A stretch of DNA of 64,000 nt from DATAPD01 sp036265385 (GTDB lineage Bacteria; Acidobacteriota; Terriglobia; Terriglobales; Acidobacteriaceae). Location: assembly GCA_036265385.1 (NCBI GenBank), contig DATAPD010000008.1, positions 124,001 through 188,000 on the forward strand. The letters are read 5' to 3'. The notes under the pieces are model-generated. The model did no database searches, was not told the origin of the DNA, and worked only from the letters and a program-made list of their open reading frames with translations. Below are positions 8,176 through 16,276 of this stretch, piece by piece (position 1 is the first letter of the stretch; each line of letters opens with the position of its first letter). The position numbers were made by a program, and so were the translations under genes.

Positions 8176-9545
8176 TTCCATTGACTGCACAAGGAAAGCT
8201 GCTCATTGTCGACGACGAATTGAGCGTTCGTGATTCGCTCGCAAAGTGGTTTCACGAGGAAGGCTATGACGTCGGCACCGCCGAGAACGCTAGCGACGCG
8301 CTGACCCGCCTTGCCGAGCATTCCTGGGACGTGGCACTCCTCGACATCAAAATGCGGGGCACTGACGGTATCGAACTCCTCGGACGTATTCGCGAGATCG
8401 ATCCTAATCTCGTTGTAATCATGATGACTGGCTATGCGTCGGTAGAAACCGCGGTGACGGCGCTCAAGATTGGCGCATACGACTACGTGACCAAGCCCCT
8501 CGATCCGGACGAGATCGCTCACCTGGTCAAAAAAGCGATCGCGCACAAGCGCACGGAGCAGGAAAACGTTCGCCTGCGCGAAACCGTCGCCGAAGTTTCT
8601 CGTCCCGAAGAAATCGTTGGGCAGAGCTCCGCCATGAACCGCGTGTTCGAGGCAATTGAAACCGTCGGCCCGACAGATGCCACAGTGCTGATCACAGGCG
8701 AGAGCGGCACGGGCAAAGAACTGGTGGCGCGTGCCATCCATCACGCCAGCCCCCGCCGCTTCCATCCACTAGTCGTCATCCACTGCGGCGCTCTAACAGA
8801 AACTCTTCTTGAAAGCGAACTGTTCGGACACGAAAAGGGTGCGTTCACCGGAGCGCAATATCGCAAGAAGGGTAAATTTGAAATCGCCGAGGGCGGCACG
8901 GTGTTTCTCGACGAGATTGGCGACATCAACCTGAAAACACAAACGGATTTGCTCCGCGTCCTTCAGGAGCATGAAATCGTTCGCGTTGGCAGCAACCAAC
9001 CGATCAAGGTTGATTTTCGGTGCGTCGCGGCAACCAACAAGAATCTCGAGCAGCTCATCGAAGAAGGCAAGTTCCGTCCCGACTTGTATTATCGCCTGAA
9101 TGTCTTTCACATCGAGCTACCTGCACTGCGCGAGCGTCGCGACGACATACCAGCGCTCGTGAATCACTTTGTCCACAAGTTTTCACAACAGATGAACAAG
9201 CGCATTACGCGCGTCGCCCCAGCTGCTATGAACTTGCTGCAACAACAGCCATGGACCGGCAATATTCGCGAGCTGGAGAACGCCGTCGAGCGCGCCATGG
9301 TCGTTGCTCAGGAACCGGAGCTACGCGAGCAGGATTTTGTTTTCAAGGCCGCGGCTGTCAACGGAAACTCCAACGCTGGCTCGACTACTCTGGAAGAGAT
9401 CGAGAAAAATCACATCCTTCACGTTCTCGAACAAACGAACTGGAACCAGACACGCGCAGCGGAGATTCTCGATATTGATCGAGTTACGCTGCATCACAAG
9501 CTCAAGAAGTACGGATGGAGTAAGCCACTCGCCGAAGTCCGATGA
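8172..9545 (+). CDS. NtrC-family sigma-54-dependent response regulator
   Basis: Three domains are seen. The receiver (about 1-120) has the phospho-Asp in VALLDIKMRG. The AAA+ activator domain (about 140-370) has Walker A GESGTGKE, the sigma-54-contacting GAFTGA loop and Walker B FLDEIGD. A C-terminal Fis-type helix-turn-helix follows (NQTRAAEILDIDRVTLHHKL). The start is GTG 8172 (overlapping the kinase stop) or TTG 8181. It should activate a sigma-54 promoter in response to the haem kinase. No clear TGGCAC-N5-TTGC element was found nearby. It overlaps the archaemetzincin gene by 4 nt. Confidence 0.95.
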   Translation: MIPLTAQGKLLIVDDELSVRDSLAKWFHEEGYDVGTAENASDALTRLAEHSWDVALLDIKMRGTDGIELLGRIREIDPNLVVIMMTGYASVETAVTALKIGAYDYVTKPLDPDEIAHLVKKAIAHKRTEQENVRLRETVAEVSRPEEIVGQSSAMNRVFEAIETVGPTDATVLITGESGTGKELVARAIHHASPRRFHPLVVIHCGALTETLLESELFGHEKGAFTGAQYRKKGKFEIAEGGTVFLDEIGDINLKTQTDLLRVLQEHEIVRVGSNQPIKVDFRCVAATNKNLEQLIEEGKFRPDLYYRLNVFHIELPALRERRDDIPALVNHFVHKFSQQMNKRITRVAPAAMNLLQQQPWTGNIRELENAVERAMVVAQEPELREQDFVFKAAAVNGNSNAGSTTLEEIEKNHILHVLEQTNWNQTRAAEILDIDRVTLHHKLKKYGWSKPLAEVR

Positions 9546-10081
9546 AGGTTCTTGAACTGCTTCCGATCGGGAACTTCGACGACGAGCTGCTCCTCGATCT
9601 TGCCCCAGCACTCGCCGAAGTCCTCCGTGTGCCTTGCGAAATTATCCCCGGACGCATGGATCCCACCTTCGCGTTCCACCGCGAGCGCCAGCAGTATCAC
9701 TCCTCAGAAATCCTGCACGCCATGCAAGATATCGTCACGCCTCACACGTGGCGCATTCTTGGTGTTGCGTCAGTCGATCTCTATATCCCCATTCTCACGT
9801 TTGTCTTCGGCGAGGCGCAGATGGGTGGCCCATGTTCCGTTGTCTCGTTCCATCGCTTGCGGCAGGAGTTCTACGGTTTGCCTGACGATCCGGAGCTGTT
9901 GCGCCATCGCCTGAGAAAAGAGGCGTTACATGAGGTCGGACACACGCTCGATCTCACCCACTGCGAGGACTATCAGTGCGCCATGTCGCCTTCGCATGCC
10001 GTCGAGTGGATTGATCTGAAAGACGATGCCCTCTGCGGATGCTGTCAGGAGCGTGTGTTACAACACACGTATCAGATTTAA
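9542..10081 (+). CDS. Archaemetzincin-family zinc metallopeptidase
   Basis: This 179-residue protein has the archaemetzincin zinc motif HExxHxxxxxHC at H130-E131-H134-H140, followed by Cx4CxM and a CGCC motif near the C-terminus, which forms the family's second zinc site. The residue that is normally Gly in HExxHxxGxxH is Asp137 (codon GAT), an unusual substitution at a tight turn. Archaemetzincins are cytoplasmic and their bacterial substrates are unknown. The start overlaps the regulator stop by 4 nt (ATGA), so it is probably translated with the two-component system. This is a rare context. Confidence 0.88.
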   Translation: MKVLELLPIGNFDDELLLDLAPALAEVLRVPCEIIPGRMDPTFAFHRERQQYHSSEILHAMQDIVTPHTWRILGVASVDLYIPILTFVFGEAQMGGPCSVVSFHRLRQEFYGLPDDPELLRHRLRKEALHEVGHTLDLTHCEDYQCAMSPSHAVEWIDLKDDALCGCCQERVLQHTYQI

Positions 10082-10176
10082 GTTATTAGGCGCATTTCAA
10101 AGTGAGGTGTGAGGCGTAAAATAAACGTAATTGGGGTGTTCCTTCCGTCCTGACGGAACCTCGGAAAGAAGTTGTC

Positions 10177-11310
10177 ATGTCCCTCCCTACCGTGCTCACC
10201 CGCCTCTTCGACCCTCTCAAACAGCAATCTCGTATCGGCGTACGCAAAGCCCGCACCTATTTCGGAATTGTGCAGCACTCAACTGCTGCCGTTCTGCCAC
10301 AAGTGATCCAGCCTGATCCGCAAGAGATTTACATCACACTAACGGCTGACTGTAACTTGCGCTGCCAGGGTTGTCGCTACGGACGTGACTTCATGGCAGG
10401 TTCTCAACTTCCATGGGAAACAGTTCGCGACCTGCTCGATGATTGCAAGAGCCTGGGCATTCGCAACATCCGGCTTTATGGCGGTGAGCCGCTGTTGCAC
10501 CGCGATATCATTCGCATCGTTGAACATTCTTCTTCGCTCGGACTGCACACGTGGCTCACAACGAACGGCATACTCCTTAAGAAAAAAGCCGATGCCCTAT
10601 ACGACGCTGGCTTGCGCAGGATCAGTATCGGCTTTTACGGAACGAACGAGGGCTACGACGCTTACGTGCAGAAGAAGGACATGTTTCCGCGTCTTGAGGA
10701 AGGCATCGCATATCTTCGCAAGCAATTCGGCAATTCTGTCGCGATGACACTCGGATGGGTCCTGATGCATCAGAACTGCACGATCGAAGAAGTACATGGT
10801 GTATGGGATTTCGCAGAGCGGTATAACGCCCCCATCGGAGTCAGCCTGATTCACTATTCCTTGCCTTATTTCACTGAGGGGCCGGAACGCGAATTGCAAT
10901 TTCGTCCCGAGGATCGCCCCGCGCTTGAACTTGTTCAAGCGGAGCTGTTGCGGTTGAAACATCAGAGGCCCGACCTCATTCAACAATCCGAGATGTCGCT
11001 GCGTTCAATCGTCGACTGGGCTATGCTCGGCCCTAAGATGGAGATACCCTGCGACCGCTACAAGCTCATTTGGATTGGCGCTGATGGCACCGTGCAGATG
11101 TGTTACGTGACATTTAAGTTGGGCAATCTGCACGAAAAACGCTTGCGTGATCTGCTGTTCACGCCCGCACACCACAAAGCTGCAATGCATGCTTATGAAT
11201 TGAAATGCCCGCGCTGCCATTGCAGCTATCACACGCGCATCGAACGGCATCTGCCTAGCCGAACCAAGTACTCCCGGCCGTTGCCGTCCGAATGCACAAA
11301 AGCAGCGTGA
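10177..11310 (+). CDS. Radical SAM protein with SPASM-like C-terminus
   Basis: C59NLRC63QGC66 is the CX3CX2C motif binding the S-adenosylmethionine cluster. LYGGEPLLH follows as the GGEP motif of the MoaA/SPASM branch. The C-terminus has further cysteines (IPCDRYKLIWIGADG, MCYVTFKLGNL, CPRCHCSYH) consistent with one or more auxiliary clusters, as in peptide- or carbohydrate-modifying SPASM enzymes. The substrate cannot be named and no small precursor peptide was seen. It is 95 nt after the archaemetzincin gene and 13 nt before the sulfotransferase gene, so the last two probably act together. Confidence 0.88.
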   Translation: MSLPTVLTRLFDPLKQQSRIGVRKARTYFGIVQHSTAAVLPQVIQPDPQEIYITLTADCNLRCQGCRYGRDFMAGSQLPWETVRDLLDDCKSLGIRNIRLYGGEPLLHRDIIRIVEHSSSLGLHTWLTTNGILLKKKADALYDAGLRRISIGFYGTNEGYDAYVQKKDMFPRLEEGIAYLRKQFGNSVAMTLGWVLMHQNCTIEEVHGVWDFAERYNAPIGVSLIHYSLPYFTEGPERELQFRPEDRPALELVQAELLRLKHQRPDLIQQSEMSLRSIVDWAMLGPKMEIPCDRYKLIWIGADGTVQMCYVTFKLGNLHEKRLRDLLFTPAHHKAAMHAYELKCPRCHCSYHTRIERHLPSRTKYSRPLPSECTKAA

Positions 11311-11323
11311 TTCATCCACGGAC

Positions 11324-12298
11324 ATGACGCCTGCGGCCAACGCACACCTGCCAAATTTCTTCCTGGTCGGAGTGCCGAAGGCGGCCACCACGTCCATGCA
11401 CGCATGGCTGGGCCAGCATCCGGATATTTTCATGTCGCGTATGAAGGAGCCGCAGTTTTTCGCGGAGGATGTGCTCGGCCATCAGCGGAACATCACGGTG
11501 CTTGAAGACTACCTGGGTCGCTTCGCGGCTGCTGATGGCAAGCGCGTCATTGGAGAATCCTCGACTTCGTACATGGTCTCTCGCACCGCTGCGCGCAGAA
11601 TCAAGGATTTCAATCCGAACGCGCGCATCCTCGTCATGCTTCGCCATCCGGTGGACGTGATGTACGCGCTGCATAGTGAGCGCGTGTACTCCGGGATGGA
11701 GCACATCAGGGATTTCTCCGCTGCAATCGACTCTTCAGAGACCAGAGTCTGGCAACGGGGACGCTGGAAAGGAGAGGCGATCATTCGCCCTTCGTATCGC
11801 GATGTTGCAACGTTAGCGCCGCAACTGAAACGCTACTTCGACGTTTTCAATCGCGAACAAATTCACGTCATTCTGCACAGTAATCTTTTTGAAAGGCCGG
11901 CAGAAACCTGGAACGCGCTGCAAGCTTTTTTATGTGTGTCTCCATTGGATGAAGGCAGGCTCCCCCATGAGAACGCCAATCGACGCGTGCGCCACATGCA
12001 CTTGCAGAATTGGCTTCGCCTTCCTCCGTCGCCAATTCGGGCCTTCGCCCACACCGTGCTGCCCATTCAGAGAAGGCGCAAGCTCGGAGAGTGGCTGCGC
12101 GGCCTGAACACAATTCCAGAACCTCGCGTTCCGTTAGACGAACGCTTAAGAGAGAAACTGATACAGGAATGCGCCTCTGACATTGCGGACGTGAGTCGAC
12201 TCATTGAACAGGATCTGAGCGCATGGCTGGTGCGCTCAGAGGCTAGCGGCTATTCGAGCTACAGCTTTATGCATACTAGTAAGTCTAGACAATTGTGA
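11324..12298 (+). CDS. PAPS-dependent sulfotransferase
   Basis: This 324-residue protein has the 5'-phosphosulfate loop near the N-terminus (FLVGVPKAATTSMHAWL) and the 3'-phosphate-binding region (ARILVMLRHPVDVMYALHSERV). These place it in the sulfotransferase superfamily, using 3'-phosphoadenylyl sulfate. The acceptor is unknown; candidates are a lipid, a glycan or the product of the preceding radical SAM enzyme. The start codon has a weak ribosome site, which suits coupling to the upstream gene 13 nt away. Confidence 0.88.
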   Translation: MTPAANAHLPNFFLVGVPKAATTSMHAWLGQHPDIFMSRMKEPQFFAEDVLGHQRNITVLEDYLGRFAAADGKRVIGESSTSYMVSRTAARRIKDFNPNARILVMLRHPVDVMYALHSERVYSGMEHIRDFSAAIDSSETRVWQRGRWKGEAIIRPSYRDVATLAPQLKRYFDVFNREQIHVILHSNLFERPAETWNALQAFLCVSPLDEGRLPHENANRRVRHMHLQNWLRLPPSPIRAFAHTVLPIQRRRKLGEWLRGLNTIPEPRVPLDERLREKLIQECASDIADVSRLIEQDLSAWLVRSEASGYSSYSFMHTSKSRQL

Positions 12299-12520
12299 CC
12301 TATGGTCGATTTTCGCATTAGGGCCCCGTAGGGCTCGATATAGGCTTGGAATGACGTTTGGGGCTCACCACCCTCCCACATGGGCTTAAATCGCCTTGCA
12401 ACGCAAATGAGGGCTATTCTAGAAATGTTGCGGAAGCATTTTCTCAGAAGAAACGGGACGTCGAACGTGAAATCAATAACTTAGCATATGGCTATTACGA
12501 ATTTCATGGTGCTATCCTGA

Positions 12521-12564
12521 AAAGAAATAGGCGGAGTCGCCACTTTAACTTCGTCGACTCCGCC
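12521..12564 (-). terminator. Terminator of the ornithine/carbamoyl-phosphate operon
   Basis: The perfect 10-bp stem GGCGGAGTCG (12530-12539)/CGACTCCGCC (12555-12564) has a 15-nt loop. On the minus strand it is followed by a T-rich tract (complement of 12521-12529). It begins 11 nt after the stop of the ornithine aminotransferase gene. Confidence 0.8.
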
Positions 12565-12574
12565 CAGAGATTGT

Positions 12575-13786
12575 TTACCGAACCAGAACGCGTTCAATTC
12601 TCTCGACTGCCCATCCGACTTCCTCCCGGTTGATAACCAGCGCAGGAGCGATGCGTATAACCCTTTCGTGGGTTTCCTTGCACAGGATGCCATGCTCTTT
12701 AAGAGCTTCGCAGAATGGACGTGCTGCCGTGTTGAGCTCGATGCCAATCCATAATCCGATCCCACGGACTTCTTTGATGTGTGGGCTGCGGATTGTTTTC
12801 AGGCGCTCGAGAAAGTACGCGCCTAACTCTGCTGACCGTTCAACCATCCGTTCTTCCACCAGAACCCGAAGTGCCGTACGCGCGACTGCACACGCCAGCG
12901 GGTTGCCCCCGAACGTTGAGCCGTGGTCTCCGGGGTTGAACACGCCCAGCACTTCCTTCGACGCTAGCACTGCCGAAACTGGGTAAAAGCCGCCGGATAG
13001 TGCTTTGCCGATGATGACGGCGTCCGGGCGGATCTCCTCGTGCATAAAGGCAAAGAGTTTCCCGGTCCGTCCCAGCCCCGATTGAATTTCATCCGCGATC
13101 AAGAGCACGCGGTTTTGTTGGCAGATCTCGGCCGCCTCTTTCAGAAATCCTTTTGGAGGAATGATGATTCCCGCTTCGCCCTGGATGGGTTCGACCAGGA
13201 ATGCGCAGGTGTTTGGAGTGATTGCCGCACGCAGCGCTTTCGCGTCGCCATAGGGAATGATCTTGAATCCAGGCGTGAATGGACCGAAGCCGTCGCGGTA
13301 TTGCTCATCGGTCGAGAAGCTAATGATTGTGACGGTGCGCCCATGGAAATTGTTCGCACAAACGATGATCTCAGCTTTGCCATCCGGAATGCCTTTGACC
13401 TTGTGACCCCATTTGCGCGCTGCCTTTACAGCAGTCTCAACGGCCTCGGCGCCCGAATTCATCGGCAAAGCCATATCGAAGCCGGTCAGGTCATGAAGCT
13501 GCTGATAGAGAAGGGCCAGCTGATCATTGCGGAACGCACGAGACGTGAGCGTCACCTTGCTGGCCTGCTCGATCAATGCAGCCAGAATTCGCGGATGGCA
13601 GTGACCCTGGTTGACTGCCGAGTAGGCAGCCAAGCAGTCCAGGTAACGCTTGCCTTCCACGTCATACACCCACACGCCTTCCGCCTTTTCGAGAACGACA
13701 TCGAGCGGATGATAGTTGTGAGCGCCGTAGTTGTCTTCGAGTTGGATGAAGTCTTGTGTGCGTAGTTTTTCAGTAGTGGCAAGCAT
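12575..13786 (-). CDS. rocD: Ornithine aminotransferase
   Basis: This 403-residue class III PLP aminotransferase converts ornithine and 2-oxoglutarate to glutamate semialdehyde and glutamate. The opening NYGAHNYHPLDVVLEKAEGV is characteristic of ornithine aminotransferases. PLP contacts include NSGAEAVETA, the NNFHGRT aromatic/His region, the ADEIQSGLGRTG Asp, and the Schiff-base Lys in IIGKALSGG. The ribosome site AAAGGA precedes ATG 13786. It is the last gene of the minus-strand cluster, where it would drain ornithine released or used by the carbamoyltransferase. Confidence 0.94.
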   Translation of the reverse strand: MLATTEKLRTQDFIQLEDNYGAHNYHPLDVVLEKAEGVWVYDVEGKRYLDCLAAYSAVNQGHCHPRILAALIEQASKVTLTSRAFRNDQLALLYQQLHDLTGFDMALPMNSGAEAVETAVKAARKWGHKVKGIPDGKAEIIVCANNFHGRTVTIISFSTDEQYRDGFGPFTPGFKIIPYGDAKALRAAITPNTCAFLVEPIQGEAGIIIPPKGFLKEAAEICQQNRVLLIADEIQSGLGRTGKLFAFMHEEIRPDAVIIGKALSGGFYPVSAVLASKEVLGVFNPGDHGSTFGGNPLACAVARTALRVLVEERMVERSAELGAYFLERLKTIRSPHIKEVRGIGLWIGIELNTAARPFCEALKEHGILCKETHERVIRIAPALVINREEVGWAVERIERVLVR

Positions 13787-13823
13787 CTGGTGTCCTTTTA
13801 AGTTGAGTAGTCCGTAGTCCGCA

Positions 13824-13878
13824 GCCAGTAGTCGGCAACCCCCACTTCCCGCGGCCTTCCTGGCTACCGACTACTGGC
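13824..13878. repeat. GTAG-rich inverted repeat between pyrB-like and rocD
   Basis: GCCAGTAGTCGG (13824-13835) and CCGACTACTGGC (13867-13878) are perfect 12-bp complements around a 31-nt loop. They are embedded in more GTAGTCC/GTAGCC-like units. Similar GTAG units flank the IVS gene 2 kb away. This looks like a short dispersed intergenic repeat; no coding content was seen. Confidence 0.6.
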
Positions 13879-13881
13879 TAC

Positions 13882-14844
13882 TTATTCCAGCAACATTGTC
13901 AGCAAGGCCATCCGTACATACAGTCCGTTCGTGGCCTGGCGGAAATACAGAGCACGCGGATCGCTGTCGACTGTTTTATCGAGTTCGACCGTGCGCGGCA
14001 GTGGATGCAGGATCATCGCGTCTGACTTCATACGCGACAGAACTGACGAATCAATCGCGTAACGTCGCAAAATCGGTAAATTCGCCACGCGTTCGGGACG
14101 AATTCGCGTCTGGTACACCACATCGACTTCGCCAATCACTTTGTCCAAGTCCGATTCGAGTTCGTAGCGGACATCGTGACGATCGAGATAGTCGAGGATA
14201 TCGGGCTTCATCTGCAATTCGGGTGTCGACACGAAGAAGATCTTGATGCGTTCGAACTTGGCGAGCAGGTAAGCGAGTGAGCGCGTCGTGCGTCCACGAT
14301 CAAGTTCGCCGATGAAGGCGACGCTCAGGCCATCGATCGGACGCGTGCGGTAGATCGTGTACAGATCAAGCAGGGCCTGCGTTGGATGTTGGCCCCCATC
14401 GCCATCGCCAGCATTGATGATAGGCACCGCTGAGACTTCCGCCGCGCGACGGGCCCCGCCTTCTTCATGATGCCGTACGACTATCACGTCGGAGTATCCG
14501 CCGATGATGCGGATGGTGTCTTCCACCTGTTCGCCTTCGATCTCCGAGGAGAAAGCTCGCGCATGCTCGGTGGATAGAACGCGACCACCAAGTCGGTGCA
14601 TAGCCGCTTCGAACGAAAAACGAGTCCGGGTCGACGGTGTATAGAAGAGCGTAGCCAGGATCCGATTTTGGTAGTCGAGAGATCCACCGCGGGCCACGAC
14701 TCGTTCCATGCCACGCGAACGAGCAAACAGCTCCATCAGCAACGGCACGGTGAATTGCTGTGACTCCACCACATGGCGCAGCTTCATGGAGCCGATGCCG
14801 GTCGTCTCCTTAGGAAGGTGCGGTTCGAGAACCGGATGCGTCAT
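13882..14844 (-). CDS. pyrB: Aspartate carbamoyltransferase-like protein with altered 80s loop
   Basis: This 320-residue protein matches the ATCase catalytic chain. S71TRTR75 binds carbamoyl phosphate, HPTQALLDLYTI and VVRHHEEGGA hold the His and Arg contacts, and HPLPR binds the substrates near the C-terminus. In the mobile 80s loop E. coli has KKGET, whose Lys84 is catalytic; here the loop reads IEGEQ, so Glu103 takes the place of that Lys. Activity or acceptor may therefore differ. The start is ATG 14844, 4 nt after the carbamate kinase stop; a longer in-frame extension upstream is unlikely. No pyrI or pyrC is adjacent. Confidence 0.85.
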   Translation of the reverse strand: MTHPVLEPHLPKETTGIGSMKLRHVVESQQFTVPLLMELFARSRGMERVVARGGSLDYQNRILATLFYTPSTRTRFSFEAAMHRLGGRVLSTEHARAFSSEIEGEQVEDTIRIIGGYSDVIVVRHHEEGGARRAAEVSAVPIINAGDGDGGQHPTQALLDLYTIYRTRPIDGLSVAFIGELDRGRTTRSLAYLLAKFERIKIFFVSTPELQMKPDILDYLDRHDVRYELESDLDKVIGEVDVVYQTRIRPERVANLPILRRYAIDSSVLSRMKSDAMILHPLPRTVELDKTVDSDPRALYFRQATNGLYVRMALLTMLLE

Positions 14845-14848
14845 GACT

Positions 14849-15838
14849 CTATCGCGCAAGGGCCACTTCCCTTCTCTTTGTTGAACCCTCGAGGTCCGTT
14901 GAGCTGGCCGTGATCCGCGTGCCAGCCTGTCCATTTACCGCATCTCGCAGATGCTCGTAAGACGTGATGATGACTTGTCTGCCACCTTTTTCTAGGAAGC
15001 GGAGGGCCGACTCAACCTTCGGACCCATGTTTCCAGGCGGGAAATGCCCAGCTTTGTAGTGTTCGAGCATTTCGGCGGCTGAAGCTACTTCGATGCGATG
15101 CTGTGTGGGTTTCTTGTAATCGAGGTAGACGTAATCGGTATCGGTAGAGATCGCAAAGATATCGACGCCGAGTTGAGACGCGAGCAGTGCAGACGCGCGG
15201 TCTTTGTCAATGACGGCTTCTACGCCGTGAAGAGATCCGCTGGAGCGAACTACCGGGATACCGCCGCCGCCACACGCGATTACGAGCGCGCCGTCTTCGA
15301 CCAGATCGCGAATCACTTCAAGTTCTACGATTTCAATGGGCTCAGGCGATGGAACAACACGGCGGTAACCGCGGGCGGCATCTTCAACAATTTCCCATCC
15401 GAGCGTGCGTTTGCGCTCCTCGGCCTGAGCGCGCGAATAGAAGGGTCCAATGGGTTTGGTGGGATGCGCCATCGCCGGGTCATCCGCTGAGACGACAGTT
15501 TGCGTAACGACGCTAACGACGGGCACGTGCAACCCAGCTGCTGCAAGTTCGTCCTGCAAGGATTGGGAGAGCAGATAACCAATTTCACCCTGGCTGGCAG
15601 CACCGCAGACGTCGAGAGTTTGCCCGGGCACCTGATCGGAAGCGCGTTCGGAACGAAGCAACTGAGCGCCGACTTGCGGGCCATTGCCGTGCGTAATGAC
15701 GAGTCGATAGCCGTCGCGGATCAGCCCAGTGATAGCGGTGGCCGTGCGGCGAGCATTGGCAAATTGCTCGGCAATGGTACCCTTCTCACCCGCTCGGATG
15801 AGGGAGTTACCACCAACGGCAAGGAGGATGCTCTTCAT
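14849..15838 (-). CDS. arcC: Carbamate kinase
   Basis: This 329-residue amino-acid-kinase fold protein has AVGGNSLI at the N-terminus, ITHGNGPQVG, ACGGGGIPV and AVIDKDRASALLA, all hallmarks of ArcC. The enzyme interconverts carbamoyl phosphate plus ADP with carbamate plus ATP. Normally it works in arginine or agmatine fermentation or in purine breakdown. There is no usable ribosome site before ATG 15838, because the sequence there is the GTAG repeat next to the IVS gene. Downstream it nearly touches the ATCase-like gene (4 nt). Confidence 0.95.
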   Translation of the reverse strand: MKSILLAVGGNSLIRAGEKGTIAEQFANARRTATAITGLIRDGYRLVITHGNGPQVGAQLLRSERASDQVPGQTLDVCGAASQGEIGYLLSQSLQDELAAAGLHVPVVSVVTQTVVSADDPAMAHPTKPIGPFYSRAQAEERKRTLGWEIVEDAARGYRRVVPSPEPIEIVELEVIRDLVEDGALVIACGGGGIPVVRSSGSLHGVEAVIDKDRASALLASQLGVDIFAISTDTDYVYLDYKKPTQHRIEVASAAEMLEHYKAGHFPPGNMGPKVESALRFLEKGGRQVIITSYEHLRDAVNGQAGTRITASSTDLEGSTKRREVALAR

Positions 15839-15840
15839 AC

Positions 15841-15865
15841 GGTAGCTAGTAGCTGGTAGCTAGTC
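15841..15865. repeat. Left flank repeat of the IVS gene
   Basis: A run of GTAGCTAG-like units. The 13-mer AGTAGCTGGTAGC at 15848-15860 is an exact inverted copy of 16250-16262 on the other side of the IVS gene. It lies directly before carbamate kinase, in the place of its ribosome site. Confidence 0.6.
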
Positions 15866-15866
15866 A

Positions 15867-16235
15867 CTAGTGTTCTGCCAACCCCGAAGAAGACCAACTG
15901 CGTAGACCTGTAAGCATGCGACCGAGTTCGGCAACACGGGTCAGCAGATTTGACGCAGATGGTTCTCTCATGTAGCCCAAGTCCTTTGCGATTTCGATCT
16001 GTGTTTCCACTTCCGCTAATGATCCTCGAGCGGTTCCGATGAAGTGATGAAATTCCTTTCTCGAATTTCGAGAAGCTCCTTCGGCTAAGTTGCTGGGGAC
16101 AGACACTGCCGCTCGTCGAAGCTGGCCGGATAATCCGTAAAGCTCGTGCGTCGGAAACTGCTCGGTGGAACGGTAGATGTCTCTGACGAGTTGCATCGCT
16201 TTTTGCCATGCGATGAGGTCTCGATGTCCAGGCAT
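15867..16235 (-). CDS. Four-helix-bundle protein (23S rRNA IVS family)
   Basis: This 122-residue helical protein opens HRDLIAWQKAMQLVRDIY and contains LSGQLRRAAVSVPSNLAEG and FIGTARGSLAEVETQIEIA. These are signatures of the four-helix-bundle family first described in intervening sequences of 23S rRNA genes. Its biochemical role is unknown, and members often sit as solitary insertions between unrelated genes. Start ATG 16235 follows GAGGACAGTT; a GTG at 16247 is the alternative. It interrupts the carbamoyltransferase-carbamate kinase pair and is bracketed by 13-bp inverted repeats, which suggests a later insertion. Confidence 0.9.
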   Translation of the reverse strand: MPGHRDLIAWQKAMQLVRDIYRSTEQFPTHELYGLSGQLRRAAVSVPSNLAEGASRNSRKEFHHFIGTARGSLAEVETQIEIAKDLGYMREPSASNLLTRVAELGRMLTGLRSWSSSGLAEH

Positions 16236-16247
16236 AACTGTCCTCAC

Positions 16248-16276
16248 TTGCTACCAGCTACTGACTACTAACTACC
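16248..16276. repeat. Right flank repeat of the IVS gene
   Basis: Contains GCTACCAGCTACT (16250-16262), the exact inverted copy of 15848-15860, followed by ACTGACTACTAACTAC. The repeat encodes the last residues and stop of the ornithine carbamoyltransferase (VVSSQ, stop at 16258), so the insertion may have changed that C-terminus. Confidence 0.6.

Noticed and set aside
13040..13765. A 241-codon plus-strand frame opposite ornithine aminotransferase.
   Set aside because: Antisense to a conserved enzyme; no ribosome site or domain.
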